A stretch of DNA of 64,000 nt from positions 62,001-126,000 of the forward strand of contig NZ_JACAPR010000028.1 of assembly GCF_013385635.1 (NCBI RefSeq), written 5' to 3'. The position numbers were made by a program, and so were the translations under genes. Shown here in pieces: positions 52,214 to 61,271 of the stretch. The notes beneath the pieces were generated by a model. That model saw only the letters and a list, made by a program, of their open reading frames with translations. It was not told the DNA's origin and made no database searches. This stretch comes from Pseudomonas gingeri (GTDB taxonomy: Bacteria > Pseudomonadota > Gammaproteobacteria > Pseudomonadales > Pseudomonadaceae). Positions within the stretch are counted from its first letter, which is position 1. The number at the start of each line of letters is the position of its first letter.

Positions 52214-52321
52214 TTGACGCGATACGCCAACAGGCTGGCCGCATCGTCGGTATTTCCGTACCATTCCTGCATTTTCGCCCTGCCCTCGCTTGCCCCCGCT
52301 GGCCCCCACTTCAGGTAAACC

Positions 52322-53767
52322 ATGAAACCCGCCCGTCTACGCGCCGATGTCCTGGCCGGACTCACCACCTCCTTCGCCCTGGTACCCGAGTGCATCGCCT
52401 TTGCCCTGGTCGCCCACCTCAACCCGCTGATGGGCCTGTATGGAGCCTTTATCATCTGTACCCTGACCGCGCTGTTCGGCGGACGCCCGGGGATGATTTC
52501 CGGAGCTGCCGGATCCATGGCCGTGGTGATCGTCGCGCTGGTGGTACAGCACGGTGTGCAGTACCTGCTGGCCACGGTGCTGCTGGGCGGGTTGATCATG
52601 GTTGCGTTCGGCCTGCTGCGCCTGGGCAAGCTGGTGCGCATGGTGCCGCACTCGGTGATGCTCGGCTTCGTCAACGGCCTGGCGATCATCATCGCCCTGG
52701 CCCAGTTGGAGCAGTTCAAGGTCGGTGATGGCTGGCTGAGCGGCGAGCCGCTGGCACTGATGCTCGGGCTGGTGGCGCTGACCATGGCGATCGTCTACCT
52801 GTTGCCACGCCTGAGTCGTGCGGTGCCGCCGGCGCTGGTGGCGATCCTCGGGGTCGGCCTGCTGGTCTACCTCTGTGGCCTGCCGACCCGTACACTCGGG
52901 GACATGGCCCATATCGCCGGCGGCCTGCCCGCGCCGACGCTGCCGCAGATTCCGTGGAACCTGGAAACCCTGCATATCGTCGCACCCTATGCGCTGCTGA
53001 TGGCACTGGTGGGCCTGCTGGAAACCCTGCTGACCCTCAATCTCACCGACGAAATCACCGAGACCCGCAGCTACCCGGACCGCGAATGCGTGGCACTGGG
53101 CGCGGCCAACATGGTCTCCGGCCTGTTCGGTGGCATGGGTGGCTGTGCCATGATCGGCCAGACCGTGATCAACCTCAGCTCCGGCGGCCGAGGACGGTTG
53201 TCCGGGGTGGTAGCCGGGGTGATGATCCTGCTGTTCGTGCTGTTTCTCTCGCCATTGATCGAGCGCATCCCGCTGGCCGCGCTGGTGGGGGTGATGTTCG
53301 TGGTGTCCCAGCAGACCTTCGCCTGGGCTTCGTTGCGGGTGCTGAACAAGGTGCCGCTGAACGATGTGCTGGTGATCATTGCCGTGACGGTGATCACCGT
53401 GTTCACCGACCTGGCGACGGCGGTGCTGTGCGGGATCCTCATCGCCGCGCTCAACTTCGCCTGGCAGCACGCCCGCGAGTTGTATGCCGATACCCATGAA
53501 GAGGCCGACGGCAGCAAGCTGTATCGCCTGCACGGCACGCTGTTCTTTGCCTCGACGACGCCGTTCCAGAACCTGTTCGATCCCGCCAACGATCCGCAGA
53601 AAGTGGTGCTCGATTGCCGCCACCTGAGCTTTGTCGACTACTCGGCGATTGCCGCGCTGAAGAGCCTGCGGGAGCGGTATGCCAAAGCCGGCAAGCATTT
53701 GCGGGTGGAGCACCTGTCCGAGCGTTGCAAGCAACTGCTGAAACGGGCCGGGGTACAGCATGGGTGA
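52322..53767 (+). CDS. SulP-family anion transporter with STAS domain
   Basis: A 481-residue protein. The membrane domain (about 1-385) has FALVPECIAFALVAHLNPLMGLYGAFIICTLTALFGGRPGMISGAAGSMAVV and LFGGMGGCAMIGQTVINLSSGGRGRLSG, the glycine-rich elements of SulP proteins. The C-terminal STAS domain (about 395-480) includes VVLDCRHLSFVDYSAIAAL. SulP members carry sulfate, bicarbonate or dicarboxylates; substrate cannot be told. It stands alone after a terminator and before the convergent reductase gene. Confidence 0.9.
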   Translation: MKPARLRADVLAGLTTSFALVPECIAFALVAHLNPLMGLYGAFIICTLTALFGGRPGMISGAAGSMAVVIVALVVQHGVQYLLATVLLGGLIMVAFGLLRLGKLVRMVPHSVMLGFVNGLAIIIALAQLEQFKVGDGWLSGEPLALMLGLVALTMAIVYLLPRLSRAVPPALVAILGVGLLVYLCGLPTRTLGDMAHIAGGLPAPTLPQIPWNLETLHIVAPYALLMALVGLLETLLTLNLTDEITETRSYPDRECVALGAANMVSGLFGGMGGCAMIGQTVINLSSGGRGRLSGVVAGVMILLFVLFLSPLIERIPLAALVGVMFVVSQQTFAWASLRVLNKVPLNDVLVIIAVTVITVFTDLATAVLCGILIAALNFAWQHARELYADTHEEADGSKLYRLHGTLFFASTTPFQNLFDPANDPQKVVLDCRHLSFVDYSAIAALKSLRERYAKAGKHLRVEHLSERCKQLLKRAGVQHG

Positions 53768-53790
53768 AGCGCCGGCCCCTCTTGTCCGGT

Positions 53791-54411
53791 TCAAGCCATC
53801 TCGGTCAGATCGGGATGGCGTGCATTGGCAAACAGGCCTCGACCGATTTCCCGCACGCTGTCCAGATGTACCCGCGGGTCGTTGCTCTCCGAGTTGAGCA
53901 GCAACGAGGAAGTCACCACCGTCGCTCCGCAGTAATCGAAGATGCCATGATCGATCTGGGTCCTCATGGCATTGGCATAACCATGGCGCTCGAAGGTCTG
54001 CGGATCGGCGCCACCGACCCCGATCAGATGCACCTGCAAGTGCCCGAGTTTCTTCACGAAGGGTCCATCCAGGCTGTAGTCGAAAGCCCAGCCATTGGCG
54101 AATACCCGATCGATCCAGCCCTTGAGCAACCCCGGCATCGACCACCAGTACACCGGGAATACCAGCACCAGTGCATCGGCGCGCTCAAGGCGCACGTGTT
54201 CGGCGGCCACATCGGCGGGGAATGCCGCGTGATGGCGATGCACGGCCAGATCGCCCGCGGTGTACCTGGGATCAAAACCTTGCGCCGCAAGATCGGCGAT
54301 TTCAAACGAATGACCGGCATCCGTCGACACCAGGCCCTCCCCCAACTGTGCAGCCAGGCCGTGGCTCAGGGAATGGGGTTCAGGATGGGCTACAACGATA
54401 AGGGCATGCAT
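53791..54411 (-). CDS. Flavodoxin-fold NAD(P)H oxidoreductase
   Basis: A 206-residue protein of the KefF/MdaB/NQO group: MHALIVVAHPEPHSLSHGLAAQL, LVLVFPVYWWSMPGLLKGWIDRVFANGWAF and a C-terminal Cys-containing segment. It probably reduces quinones or electrophiles with a flavin. GGAG precedes the ATG at 54411. It is divergent from a TetR regulator gene 93 bases away, with the palindrome TTACTATTAGTAA between, the usual arrangement of an inducible quinone reductase and its repressor. Confidence 0.88.
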   Translation of the reverse strand: MHALIVVAHPEPHSLSHGLAAQLGEGLVSTDAGHSFEIADLAAQGFDPRYTAGDLAVHRHHAAFPADVAAEHVRLERADALVLVFPVYWWSMPGLLKGWIDRVFANGWAFDYSLDGPFVKKLGHLQVHLIGVGGADPQTFERHGYANAMRTQIDHGIFDYCGATVVTSSLLLNSESNDPRVHLDSVREIGRGLFANARHPDLTEMA

Positions 54412-54471
54412 GGCGATACTCCGGCAGGTTGATTGCGGCTCAAAGGCAAACCTTGATATGCTCGAGGCAAG

Positions 54472-54484
54472 TTACTATTAGTAA
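54472..54484. promoter_or_regulatory. Candidate TetR operator
   Basis: TTACTA-T-TAGTAA is a perfect 6+1+6 palindrome, followed by a half-site repeat (AAGTTACTT). It lies in the divergent promoter region of the reductase and TetR genes. A -10-like TATATA ends only a few bases before the TetR start. Confidence 0.6.
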
Positions 54485-54504
54485 GTTACTTTTGGTATAT
54501 AAGC

Positions 54505-55122
54505 ATGTCAAGCAGCAAAAAACCGCTTTCCGAATCCCTGCCCCGGCGACGCCTGACCCGAGAGGACCGCCATCGCCAGTTGCTGGATGTGGCGTGGCAA
54601 CTGGTGCGCGAGGAAGGGACCGATGCCCTGACCCTGGGACGGCTCGCCGAGCAGGCCGGTGTAACCAAGCCAGTGGTCTACGATCATTTCACCACCCGCC
54701 CCGGCCTTCTTGGAGCGCTTTACCAGGACTATGACCTGCGCCAGACCGCCCTGATGGACGCGGCACTTCAAGCCAGTGAGCAAACCCTGGCCGGCTTTGC
54801 GGGGGTGATTGCCAGCGCTTATGTGCGATGCGTATTGCAGCAGGGCCGGGAGATTCCGGGCGTGATCGCCGCCCTGGCCAGTTCGCCGGAACTGGAGCAG
54901 ATCAAGCGCGACTATGAGGTGATCTTCCTGGAGAAATGCCGAAGTGTTCTCGCGCCTTTCAGCCGTGCAGGCGTGATTGGTACAGCCGGCTTGCGGGCGA
55001 TGCTCGGTGCGGCAGAAGCCCTGTCCCACGCCGCCGCATTGGGCGAGATTTCCCCTGGGCAGGCGCAGGACGAGCTCTTTGAGACCATAGTTGCGATGGT
55101 GGAAAGAAGCGCTCGTCACTGA
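54505..55122 (+). CDS. TetR/AcrR transcriptional regulator
   Basis: A 205-residue regulator. The helix-turn-helix reads WQLVREEGTDALTLGRLAEQAGVTKPVVYDHFTTRPGLLGALYQDY, and the ligand domain follows. There is no clear ribosome site; the sequence before the ATG is TTGGTATATAAGC, so the transcript may be leaderless or use a weak site. Probable target: the divergent reductase gene. Confidence 0.9.
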   Translation: MSSSKKPLSESLPRRRLTREDRHRQLLDVAWQLVREEGTDALTLGRLAEQAGVTKPVVYDHFTTRPGLLGALYQDYDLRQTALMDAALQASEQTLAGFAGVIASAYVRCVLQQGREIPGVIAALASSPELEQIKRDYEVIFLEKCRSVLAPFSRAGVIGTAGLRAMLGAAEALSHAAALGEISPGQAQDELFETIVAMVERSARH

Positions 55123-55151
55123 TACACAGGACGTTTGCGCACTTTACTGAG

Positions 55152-55184
55152 CCTGATTGCCTGGATACCGTTTATGCAATCAGG
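55152..55184. other. Inverted repeat downstream of the TetR gene
   Basis: CCTGATTGC and GCAATCAGG are exact 9-base arms around a 15-base loop, 29 bases after the TetR stop. No T-tract follows. The rest of the 238-base gap to the next gene shows nothing further that I can name. Confidence 0.5.
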
Positions 55185-55360
55185 TCCGACATACGATACC
55201 GCTGACGACATTCAGGATAACAACCACTGAATATCGCGATCCGACTTACAACGATCGAAACACCAGTCCTGCACAATCTCCAGTACAAAACACCCTACCC
55301 ACCTGCCAGTTTCAGTCAGTAACCACTGATGGAAAGCTTGATGAAACAAGGAATGTCAGG

Positions 55361-55759
55361 ATGAAAGCCCTTCTATTGATAATCGCCGGCCTGCCCCTGG
55401 TTGCCTGTGGCAGCGATGCCACCCCCACCGCCAATGCCGTACTCGATGCCCTGAAAGCCAACGGCGTCCCTTTCAACGCCGTGAGTTACCCCAAGCGTAA
55501 GCCCCTGAGCCTGCTGCCGAACACCTACAAGGAACGGGTGGAAGTGGCGTTCCCGAGCATCGCGCCCAAGGGCGGGCAGTTCTTTGTCTGTGAAACCCGT
55601 GAGTACTGCGATCATTTGCAGGAGCATTTTCAAACCTTGAGGGCCTTGGCCGGCCCCCATGTCTATCGCTCGAAAAGCGGCCGGGTCCTGGCGCAGCTCT
55701 ACAGCACGCTGGAACAGCCGGTCGCCAATCAGATCCGCGCGGCCATCGAGGAGCTGTAG
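55361..55759 (+). CDS. Small putative lipoprotein, function unknown
   Basis: A 132-residue protein with a lipoprotein signal (MKALLLIIAGLPLVAC, lipobox LVAC). The mature part, TANAVLDALKANGVPFNAVSYPKRKPLSLLPNTYKERVEVAFPSIAPKGGQFFVCETREYCDHLQEHF, contains two cysteines (VCETREYC) and may form a disulfide. I recognise no family with certainty. AAGGAATGTCAGG precedes the ATG. It ends seven bases from the convergent BASS transporter stop. Confidence 0.75.
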   Translation: MKALLLIIAGLPLVACGSDATPTANAVLDALKANGVPFNAVSYPKRKPLSLLPNTYKERVEVAFPSIAPKGGQFFVCETREYCDHLQEHFQTLRALAGPHVYRSKSGRVLAQLYSTLEQPVANQIRAAIEEL

Positions 55760-55765
55760 ATCCGT

Positions 55766-56746
55766 TCAGCGCAAAGGCTCTTGCGAGCGCCTGCGCCAGA
55801 CCAGTGCCGGAATGACGCGGATATAGATCAACTCTCCGACCAGTTCGACCAATGTCTGGGTGATCACGGCGGCGGCGGCCAGGCCACGGATATCCTCGGG
55901 CAGCGCCAGGGCCAGTGGCAGCACTACCAGGGAGTTGCGCGTCGACGCACTGAAGGTGACCGCCCGCGCACTGCTCGCCGGCAACTTGCAGAGTCGCGCA
56001 GCCAGGGCTCCCATAAGCGGCGCCAGCAACAGGAAGCCGAGATACACCGGGATCACCGGGGCAAGCCGGTCGATATCGCGCACCACCGAGGCAATCTGCG
56101 AACCGACCACAACTATCAGCACTGCGGCCATGGCCGGTACGGGCAACCAGGCCCAGGCGTCGTTCCAGGCGTTGACGAGCCGCGAGCGCCGGCACAGCCC
56201 GGAAGTCATCACCGCCAACAGCAAAGGCGCGACGATCAGCACGAGAAAGGCGTCGACAAACGGCCCGATGGAGATCACCACCCCGGACTCGCTGCCCAGC
56301 ATGAAAGCCAGGTACGCCGGCAGCAAAACCAGTTGAAGCAGCAAGAGGATGGGAGTGGCCGCCAGAACCTTGCGCGAGTCCCCCTTGCCGATATGGGTAA
56401 ACACCACCACATAGTCGATGCAGGGTGTCAGCAGCACCAGCAGTGCTCCCGCCAGAATCGCCGGATGTCCCACCAGGCCGCGGCTCAGTCCCCATACCAG
56501 CAGAGGAATCAACACGAAGTTGGCGAGCAGCAAGGCCGCCATGAAGCCTTTGTCGCCCAGGCCACGACGCAGGTCGAGGAACGGGATCTGCAGGAACATC
56601 GCATACATCAGCACCGCGATGGCCGGAGTCACCAGGGCATTCAGGCCTTCGGCGATAACGGGTGCCGCCAGACCGATCAGCGCGGCGACAATCACCGCGA
56701 CGAAATAGACCGGTATCTGCTTCTGCTCAAGTGTGTCCCGATTCAA
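55766..56746 (-). CDS. Bile acid:sodium symporter (BASS)/ACR3-like transporter
   Basis: A 326-residue protein with about ten hydrophobic segments (PVYFVAVIVAALIGLAAPVIAEGL, GHPAILAGALLVLLTPCIDYVVVFTHIGKGDSRKVLAATPILLLLQLVLLPAYL, SARAVTFSASTRNSLVVLPLALALPE). TPCIDYV and STRNSLVVLPLAL resemble the crossover regions of ACR3 arsenite exporters and BASS carriers. No arsenic genes lie nearby, so a metabolite carrier is as likely. The start is TTG at 56746, nine bases after AGGG. Confidence 0.85.
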   Translation of the reverse strand: MNRDTLEQKQIPVYFVAVIVAALIGLAAPVIAEGLNALVTPAIAVLMYAMFLQIPFLDLRRGLGDKGFMAALLLANFVLIPLLVWGLSRGLVGHPAILAGALLVLLTPCIDYVVVFTHIGKGDSRKVLAATPILLLLQLVLLPAYLAFMLGSESGVVISIGPFVDAFLVLIVAPLLLAVMTSGLCRRSRLVNAWNDAWAWLPVPAMAAVLIVVVGSQIASVVRDIDRLAPVIPVYLGFLLLAPLMGALAARLCKLPASSARAVTFSASTRNSLVVLPLALALPEDIRGLAAAAVITQTLVELVGELIYIRVIPALVWRRRSQEPLR

Positions 56747-56812
56747 GACGCGTCCCTCTGCGGCAAAAAAGCCGTCAGCCTATGCACCAGCGGGACATTC
56801 GTCGAGGGACAA

Positions 56813-57424
56813 CTACTGAACCGCCACGCGGATGCCAAAGCCGATCAGGAACATGCCGGCGACTTTTTCCAGCACAGTGGTCAGCCTGCGGCTCGCCCGG
56901 ACTCGCTCGGCAAAGAAGTGCGTCAACAGCACCACGATCAGGCCATAGAGGAAGGTCAAGGAGGAGACGGTCACCGCCATGAAGGCAAAGGTCACCATGC
57001 CCGGATGCTGGGTCGGATCGATGAACAGCGGGAAAAACGCCATGTAGAACAGGATCGCCTTGGGGTTGAACAAGGTGATCACCATGGTCTGGCGCAGGTA
57101 CTGGTGGGGCTTCATTTCAAAAGGCATCGCGCCGCCGGTCTTGGCGAACAGCAACCGACTGCCCAGGTAGAACAGGTAGGCACCGCCCAGCCACTGCACG
57201 ATATGAAACGCCGCCGGATAGGCCTTGAGCAGGGAGGCCACGCCTGCCACCGCGAGCCACATCAGCACCTGGTCGCCGAGAATCACCCCCACTGTCGCCG
57301 CCAGGCCGGCACGCACGCCACCTTTGCCGGTCGAGGTGATCAGGGCGAAATTGCCCGGTCCCGGAATCAACAGCAGAATCACGAACGCGAGCACAAAGGC
57401 TCCGTAGTTACTGACACCCAACAT
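56813..57424 (-). CDS. LysE/RhtB-family amino acid exporter
   Basis: A 203-residue inner-membrane protein with about six helices. It starts NYGAFVLAFVILLLIPGPGNFALITSTGKGGVRAGLAATVGVILGDQVLM, in which PGPG and the G-G-RAGL pattern are diagnostic, and it has LYFLGSRLL-type and NPKAILFYMAFFPLFID segments. It would export amino acids or homoserine lactone. The ATG at 57424, seven bases after AGGAG, is preferred to a GTG immediately before it. Confidence 0.92.
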   Translation of the reverse strand: MLGVSNYGAFVLAFVILLLIPGPGNFALITSTGKGGVRAGLAATVGVILGDQVLMWLAVAGVASLLKAYPAAFHIVQWLGGAYLFYLGSRLLFAKTGGAMPFEMKPHQYLRQTMVITLFNPKAILFYMAFFPLFIDPTQHPGMVTFAFMAVTVSSLTFLYGLIVVLLTHFFAERVRASRRLTTVLEKVAGMFLIGFGIRVAVQ

Positions 57425-57528
57425 CACCTGTACTCCTCATCCGTTGCCGCGAACAGCCAGAATGCGCATCCCCGGCTCAATAATCAATAACACCCGGGAC
57501 CCGATGTTTATTCCCGCCACTCGGTCCA

Positions 57529-58488
57529 CTACCGTCCGGGCACTTGCGCCGGGCGAGGAGCGACCATGTCGCACAACAGCGCTTCACTCGCGTCGGCAAA
57601 ACGCTCGACCAGGTAATCCAGCAGCACCCGCACGCGCGGCATCATGTACCGGCTGCGATGGAAAACCGCATGAACCCCCGCCTCGCCGATACTCAAGCCG
57701 GGAAGTACGACTCGCAGTCTGCCGGCGCGGATATCGGCGGCCACGTCCCAGATGGTCTTGCGTGCAATCCCCCGCCCTGCGAGCGCCCAGATCCGGGCCT
57801 GGGCACCATCGTTGGTTTCCCAGGCCCGGTCCAGGGGTACGGTGTAGGTCCGGTGCTGCTCGTGATCGAGAAAGTGGAACACATTCAACGGACCGGCCGT
57901 GGTCACCAGCACGACGTAGTGATGATCCGCCAGGTCCGCAACTGTTCGTGGCTCGCCGTGACGCTCCAGGTAACCGGGCGAAGCACAGAGCACCCGCCAG
58001 TTGGATGCCAGATGCCGCGCTACCAGTGAGTCGTCCTGGGGTAGCCCGAAGCGAATCGCGATGTCGATGTCGTCCTGCAGCAGGTCCGACACGGAGTCGG
58101 ACAAGGTCAGTGAAATCTTCAGTTCCGGGTAGAGATCGCAGAATGCATCAAGCCACTGGTTGATCAGGGTGCGACCCAGGTCAGCCGGCACCGAAAGCCG
58201 CACTTTGCCCCGCACGCCACCGCGCACAGCCTGCAAGGCTTGCTCGCCCTCCTCGATGGCGCGCAAGGCCGCCTGGCAGTGTTGCAAGTAGATGCGCCCT
58301 TCCTCGGTCAGGCGCAAGCGGCGGGTCGTCCGGTCGAAAAGCCTGGCCTGCAATGCTGCTTCCAGCTTGATAAGACGGGCACTGGCGGCGGCCGGCGACA
58401 GACCGGACAACCGACCGCCCGCCGAGAGACTGCCCTGCGCGGCGGCCTCGACGAACAGCCGCATATCCCCAAGCCTGTCAGTCGCCAT
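57529..58488 (-). CDS. LysR-family regulator divergent from an MFS transporter
   Basis: A 319-residue regulator: MRLFVEAAAQGSLSAGGRLSGLSPAAASARLIKLEAALQARLFDRTTRRLRLTEEGRIYL at the N-terminus and a substrate-binding domain after VRGKVRLSVPADLG. It is divergent from the MFS gene with 107 bases between, which contain TTGAA-N5-TTCAA (58502-58516). Confidence 0.92.
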   Translation of the reverse strand: MATDRLGDMRLFVEAAAQGSLSAGGRLSGLSPAAASARLIKLEAALQARLFDRTTRRLRLTEEGRIYLQHCQAALRAIEEGEQALQAVRGGVRGKVRLSVPADLGRTLINQWLDAFCDLYPELKISLTLSDSVSDLLQDDIDIAIRFGLPQDDSLVARHLASNWRVLCASPGYLERHGEPRTVADLADHHYVVLVTTAGPLNVFHFLDHEQHRTYTVPLDRAWETNDGAQARIWALAGRGIARKTIWDVAADIRAGRLRVVLPGLSIGEAGVHAVFHRSRYMMPRVRVLLDYLVERFADASEALLCDMVAPRPAQVPGR

Positions 58489-58501
58489 TCTCTATCCAGA
58501 T

Positions 58502-58516
58502 TTGAAAGTCATTCAA
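58502..58516. promoter_or_regulatory. Candidate LysR site upstream of the MFS gene
   Basis: TTGAA-AGTCA-TTCAA is an inverted repeat with perfect 5-base arms of LysR-box length, followed by an AT-rich stretch suited to the promoter. Confidence 0.4.
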
Positions 58517-58595
58517 ATAATAAACCAATTATCAAATACAAGACGATCCCGCAACCTTTCAGGCCTGAAATCCACCCTGGAAGATCATCCGGACC

Positions 58596-59810
58596 ATGAA
58601 AGAACCGACAGTCACGACGCTTGCGTCGCTCAACCAATCCGACACCGCCGCCGGACTTCCGCTCCTTCGCTTGCTGGCCCTGACACTGAGCAGCTTTATC
58701 GCCACTGCCAATGAAACCGTGCCCGCCGGATTGCTGCCGCAGGTTGCCGATAGTTTCCAGGTGTCCGAGGCTCTGGCTGGCCAGTGGGTGACGCTTTGCG
58801 CCCTGGGATCGGGGCTGGGAGCGATTCCCCTGACGTTGGCCACCCGCAATCACGGACGCCGTTCACTCCTGCTGCTGAGCATCGCCCTGTTCTTTATCTG
58901 CAATGCAGTAACGGCCCTGTCGAGCTCATACGGTCTGATACTCCTGGCCCGCTTCATTGTCGGCCTGGCGACCGGGCTGGCCTGGAGCCTGATGGCCGGC
59001 TGCGCGCGCAGGATGGTCGGCGCTTCGTTGCAAGGCCGCGCCCTGGCCCTGGCCATGCTGGGTATTCCATTGGCCCTGTCCCTGGGGGTGCCCTTGAGTG
59101 CCTGGCTGGCAAAGCTGGTTGAATGGCGCGTGATCTTCGGCCTGTTGTCGACGCTGAGTCTGCTGCTGATGCTCTGGATACGACTGAGCGTCCCCGAGGC
59201 CCCCGCCGAACAGCAGGTGCCACGCCAGTCGCTGCGCAAGGTATTGACCACACCGGGCGTGCGCCCCGTGCTGTTTGTGGTCTGGATGTGGATCATGGCC
59301 CACTACACGTTGTACACCTACATCGCCCCCTTCCTGGAAAGCGTCAGTCCCGGGATCGCCCTCGAACAGGTACTGCTGGTGTTCGGCCTGTCAGCCATGC
59401 TGGGCGTCTGGCTGGTCGGCCTGTTGGTTGATCGCTGGTTGCGCGCGCTGGTACTACTGAGCCTGGGGACTTTTGCACTGGTCGCCCTGGGCCTGGGCTT
59501 GTGGGGTCGATCACCCATAGTGCTGTATATCGGCGTCGCACTCTGGGGCCTGAGTTTCAGTGGCGCACCGACGTTACTGCAGACCGCCCTGGCAGATGCT
59601 GCCGGCGATGGTGCAGAACAAGCCCAGTCGATGCTCGTCACCGTGTTCAACCTGGCCTATGCCGGCAGTGGCATCGTCGGCGCCGTGGCCCTGGAAACAC
59701 AGGGCGCCGCGTTCCTTCCCTGGACGCTGGTGGCCTGGCTGCTGGCAGGCCTGCTGGTTGCCTGGCAAGCCAGGCGCCATGCCTTTCTCCCTGGCCGACG
59801 CACCGTTTGA
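58596..59810 (+). CDS. MFS exporter (AraJ/YdhP-like)
   Basis: A 404-residue protein with about 12 helices. It begins LLRLLALTLSSFIATANETVPAGLLPQVADSFQVSEALAGQWVTLCALGSGLGAIPLTLATRNHGRRSLLLLSIALF, the ETVPAGLLP element being typical of sugar-efflux/AraJ-type exporters. It is probably induced through the divergent LysR protein. It ends 17 bases from the convergent MATE stop. Confidence 0.88.
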   Translation: MKEPTVTTLASLNQSDTAAGLPLLRLLALTLSSFIATANETVPAGLLPQVADSFQVSEALAGQWVTLCALGSGLGAIPLTLATRNHGRRSLLLLSIALFFICNAVTALSSSYGLILLARFIVGLATGLAWSLMAGCARRMVGASLQGRALALAMLGIPLALSLGVPLSAWLAKLVEWRVIFGLLSTLSLLLMLWIRLSVPEAPAEQQVPRQSLRKVLTTPGVRPVLFVVWMWIMAHYTLYTYIAPFLESVSPGIALEQVLLVFGLSAMLGVWLVGLLVDRWLRALVLLSLGTFALVALGLGLWGRSPIVLYIGVALWGLSFSGAPTLLQTALADAAGDGAEQAQSMLVTVFNLAYAGSGIVGAVALETQGAAFLPWTLVAWLLAGLLVAWQARRHAFLPGRRTV

Positions 59811-59827
59811 ACGAGGGTTGCCCAGGG

Positions 59828-61183
59828 TCAGATCAGGCGCTCGATGCGCTTGTGTCGCCATACCAGCCGATAGTAGGCGCTCTGCAACACCAGCATGCCG
59901 ATGTAGGCCGCCGGAAACGCCATCCACACACCTTCGAGACCCAGGTGGGCATCGAGCAGGTAGGCCACCGGCAACTCGATCCCGACGATGCAGAAGATGA
60001 TGATCAGCACCGGCACCATCACCGTGCCGCTGGCGCGCATGATGCCGCCGATCACGGCCTGGAAGCCGAACACCAGCAGGCTCCAGAGCATGATATGCAG
60101 CAGGTGCTCGGCGGTCGCCCGGGTGGCCGGGTCGGTGATGAACAGGCCCAGCAGCCAATGGGAGAGCCCGTAGCCGAGGACAATCAGGCCGCCGGTGAGG
60201 CAGGTATTGATCAGCAGACCGGTACGCAGGATCGGGCCGATCCGTTCCTGGCGCCCGGCACCAATGGCCTGTGCGCCGAGAATCGAGGCGGTGATGGCGA
60301 TCGACAGCGCCGGGAACTGCACATAGTTGACGATCTGCGTGACCGCGCCATAGGCCGCCGTGGCCTGGGAACCGTGCTGGTTGACCAGGGACAGGATCAC
60401 CAGCTCGGACAACGACAGCACGATCATCTGCAAGCCGGTCGGCAGGCCGATACGCAGGACCTTGCCGAGGATCGCCCGGTCCAGGCGCATTGCCGCCAGC
60501 AGGGCGCGGTCCGGCGCCATGACGCTGTTCTTGTGGCGCAGGCGCAGGGCCAGGAACAGCATGGCGCAGGCCGTCCCCGCCAGGCCGGCCAATGCGGCGC
60601 TCTGGATGCCCATCTGCGGCAGCCCCAGCCAGCCGCGAATCAAGGCCGGGGTCAGCAACAGACCGACACCGGTGGACACCAGCAACGCCAGCAGCGGCGA
60701 TACCGTGTCACTGATTCCACGCAGCAACTGCGTGAACAGCACGAAGAGCAGCAGCAGCGGCATGATCAGCATCATCACCTGCGCATAACGGACGGCATCG
60801 TCCAGCACGTCGGCGGGTGTGCCCAGCCCCTGCAAGGCAGGCCGGGCGAAGATGCTCCCGAGCACCGCCGCTACCAGCCCGATCAACGCGCCGAGGGCCA
60901 GGGTCGTGCCGACCACGGCCTTGACGGCCTCCGGCTCGCGCGCCCCCCAGGCCTGCCCGATCAGCACCGAGGCGCCTGCCCCCAGGCCGATGATCAGGGC
61001 GATGAAAAAGAACACCACCGGGAACATGCCGGACACCGCCGCCAGGGCCTGGGTGCCGAGCATCTGCCCGATATAGATACTGTTGAGCGTGCCGGAGAAC
61101 GATTGCAGGAAGTTGGACAGCACCATGGGTGCGAGAAAAACCAGGTAGACCTGCCAGAGGGGGCGTTGCGGGCGTGGCTGCAT
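59828..61183 (-). CDS. MATE-family multidrug efflux transporter
   Basis: A 451-residue protein of 12 helices in two six-helix halves. The first half opens VYLVFLAPMVLSNFLQSFSGTLNSIYIGQMLGTQALAAVSGMFPVVFFFIALIIGLGAGASVLIGQAWGAREPEAVK and the second repeats the pattern with LSLSELVILSLVNQHGSQATAAYGAVTQIVNYVQ. It would export cationic drugs by sodium or proton antiport. No regulator is adjacent. Confidence 0.92.
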   Translation of the reverse strand: MQPRPQRPLWQVYLVFLAPMVLSNFLQSFSGTLNSIYIGQMLGTQALAAVSGMFPVVFFFIALIIGLGAGASVLIGQAWGAREPEAVKAVVGTTLALGALIGLVAAVLGSIFARPALQGLGTPADVLDDAVRYAQVMMLIMPLLLLFVLFTQLLRGISDTVSPLLALLVSTGVGLLLTPALIRGWLGLPQMGIQSAALAGLAGTACAMLFLALRLRHKNSVMAPDRALLAAMRLDRAILGKVLRIGLPTGLQMIVLSLSELVILSLVNQHGSQATAAYGAVTQIVNYVQFPALSIAITASILGAQAIGAGRQERIGPILRTGLLINTCLTGGLIVLGYGLSHWLLGLFITDPATRATAEHLLHIMLWSLLVFGFQAVIGGIMRASGTVMVPVLIIIFCIVGIELPVAYLLDAHLGLEGVWMAFPAAYIGMLVLQSAYYRLVWRHKRIERLI

Positions 61184-61271
61184 GAAAGACTCGAATCCCT
61201 GATGATGTGCATCGACGTAGGCGCCGACTCTACCTTAATAGAAGCCTTCGGGATGAGTTTGCGTCACATGT

